This document shows positions 6,556 to 7,010 of a stretch of DNA of 7,010 bases, piece by piece. The notes under the pieces are model-generated. The model had not been told where the DNA came from. It was given only the letters and a program-made list of their open reading frames with translations, and did not search any database. Each line of letters begins with the position of its first letter. Position 1 is the first letter of the stretch. Origin of the DNA: Caulobacteraceae bacterium (GTDB lineage Bacteria > Pseudomonadota > Alphaproteobacteria > Caulobacterales > Caulobacteraceae); assembly GCA_013815405.1 (NCBI GenBank), contig JACDGF010000111.1:1-7010 (forward strand), in the 5' to 3' direction. Made by a program: the position numbers and the translations under genes.

Positions 6556-7010
6556 GCGGCGACGGTGTCCGCCCGGGTAAGGTCGTCGCAGAAGGCGCGA
6601 GCGAGCAGGGATTGTTTGAGTTCGGCGAATGTCGCGAGTTTGGCATTCAGGAGCCGCGACAACGCACTCGCTTCAACCTCCAAGTTCTCAAGCCTGCGTG
6701 CTATCACTTTCTGCACGGCAAGTGGAGGAAAGACAAATGTGAAAGCGCGTTGGGTTGTTATAGGGACTTGATTGCGCGTTGACTGACACATAACGTCTTT
6801 GTATTGGCGTACAAAATTTGGCGATCTCATATAATGTTTGAGGTATTCAGGATTTACGAATTCCTTGTTACATCGGCAATATGGTAATTGCTCAGCCCCC
6901 TGGTGCGGCCGGCCATTTGGCGGTTTGACACCGGAATCTCGTATGTGATTCAAACTTGGGGTGGAGCGTGAAGTCATTGATTCGCTTGACCGAGAGGGTC
7001 TTGTTCGCCT
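6552..7010 (-). CDS. hsdS: Type I restriction enzyme, specificity subunit HsdS, C-terminal part (5' end beyond the window; frame uncertain above about 6890)
   Basis: The reading frame ending at TGA 6554-6552 gives a convincing HsdS C-terminus. It holds CRCNKEFVNPEYLKHYMRSP (end of a target-recognition domain), then FTFVFPPLAVQKVIARRLEN and AKLATFAELKQSLLARAF, the conserved helical spacer that pairs recognition domains and binds HsdM. HsdS sets which DNA sequence the complex recognises. Full subunits run about 400 residues. The frame stays open to 7010, but above about 6890 it reads Arg/Ser/Pro-rich (RRTRPSRSSES...) and unlike HsdS. A different frame there (7008 down to TGA 6894-6892) has more natural coding composition. 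The gene may therefore be frameshifted or rearranged here, or the homologous part may simply start near 6900. Base composition at about 6650-6900 is visibly AT-richer than hsdR, as is common for exchanged recognition domains. Confidence 0.75.
   Translation of the reverse strand, partial: RRTRPSRSSESMTSRSTPSLNHIRDSGVKPPNGRPHQGAEQLPYCRCNKEFVNPEYLKHYMRSPNFVRQYKDVMCQSTRNQVPITTQRAFTFVFPPLAVQKVIARRLENLEVEASALSRLLNAKLATFAELKQSLLARAFCDDLTRADTVAA
6892..7008 (-). other. Alternative open frame at the window edge, possibly the 5' side of a broken hsdS or the end of another gene
   Basis: Read from 7008 down on the minus strand, 38 sense codons (ANKTLSVKRINDFTLHPKFE and onward) end at TGA 6894-6892. At least the first half has strongly G/C-biased third positions, as in the real genes nearby, while the hsdS-tail frame over the same bases does not. 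I do not recognise the peptide. It may be HsdS sequence cut off by a frameshift near 6895, or the 3' end of an unrelated gene. The data in this window do not decide. Confidence 0.3.

Noticed and set aside
5512..6771. A 419-codon plus-strand open frame opposite hsdR
   Set aside because: It is fully antisense to a strongly supported hsdR gene with all helicase motifs. Its translation is low-complexity and runs past the hsdS/hsdR junction without domain logic.
6925..6953. Promoter-like TTGACA (6925-6930) on the plus strand
   Set aside because: The 16-17 bp spaced partner (GATTCA/ATTCAA) is a poor -10, and the only plus-strand frame downstream (from 6949) is short, edge-limited and lacks a Shine-Dalgarno.

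Overview
The window is GC-rich bacterial DNA, most likely from an alphaproteobacterium of the Caulobacter/Phenylobacterium type. That placement is inferred from codon use, from the style of the Gly/Asn-rich beta-strand repeat protein, and from palindromic intergenic repeats. No rRNA or tRNA is present to confirm it.

Layout: (1) Positions 1-210 (+) hold the last 69 codons of an alanine dehydrogenase gene. (2) Positions 274-2190 (-) are a broken gene for a large repetitive, probably secreted beta-helical protein. At least seven units of about 48 residues and an intact-looking C-terminal domain can be read, but only by crossing an in-frame TAG and two frameshifts. (3) Positions 2191-2574 are non-coding and rich in palindromes, including a 17-bp inverted repeat and two short hairpins. 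(4) Positions 2575-3665 (+) are a two-gene toxin-antitoxin-like module: a MerR-type HTH/DUF433 protein followed by a PIN-like (VapC45-type) protein, joined by a GTGA overlap. An 8-bp inverted repeat spans the promoter region and the antitoxin start codon. (5) Positions 3730-7010 (-) are the 3' part of a type I restriction-modification operon: the end of hsdS, a complete EcoEI-type hsdR (774 aa), and a small uncharacterised gene 27 nt downstream of hsdR.

How they work together: HsdS supplies DNA target recognition and HsdR supplies ATP-driven translocation and cleavage. The methylase gene hsdM is not in the window and is expected beyond position 7010. The small gene is probably co-transcribed with hsdR and may be a restriction accessory protein, which is inference. 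The toxin-antitoxin pair is convergent with this operon, so the right-hand 4.4 kb reads as a small defence/stability cluster next to a housekeeping gene and a decaying surface-protein gene. The hsdS reading frame becomes doubtful above about position 6890, so the specificity gene may be frameshifted, truncated or rearranged at the window edge.
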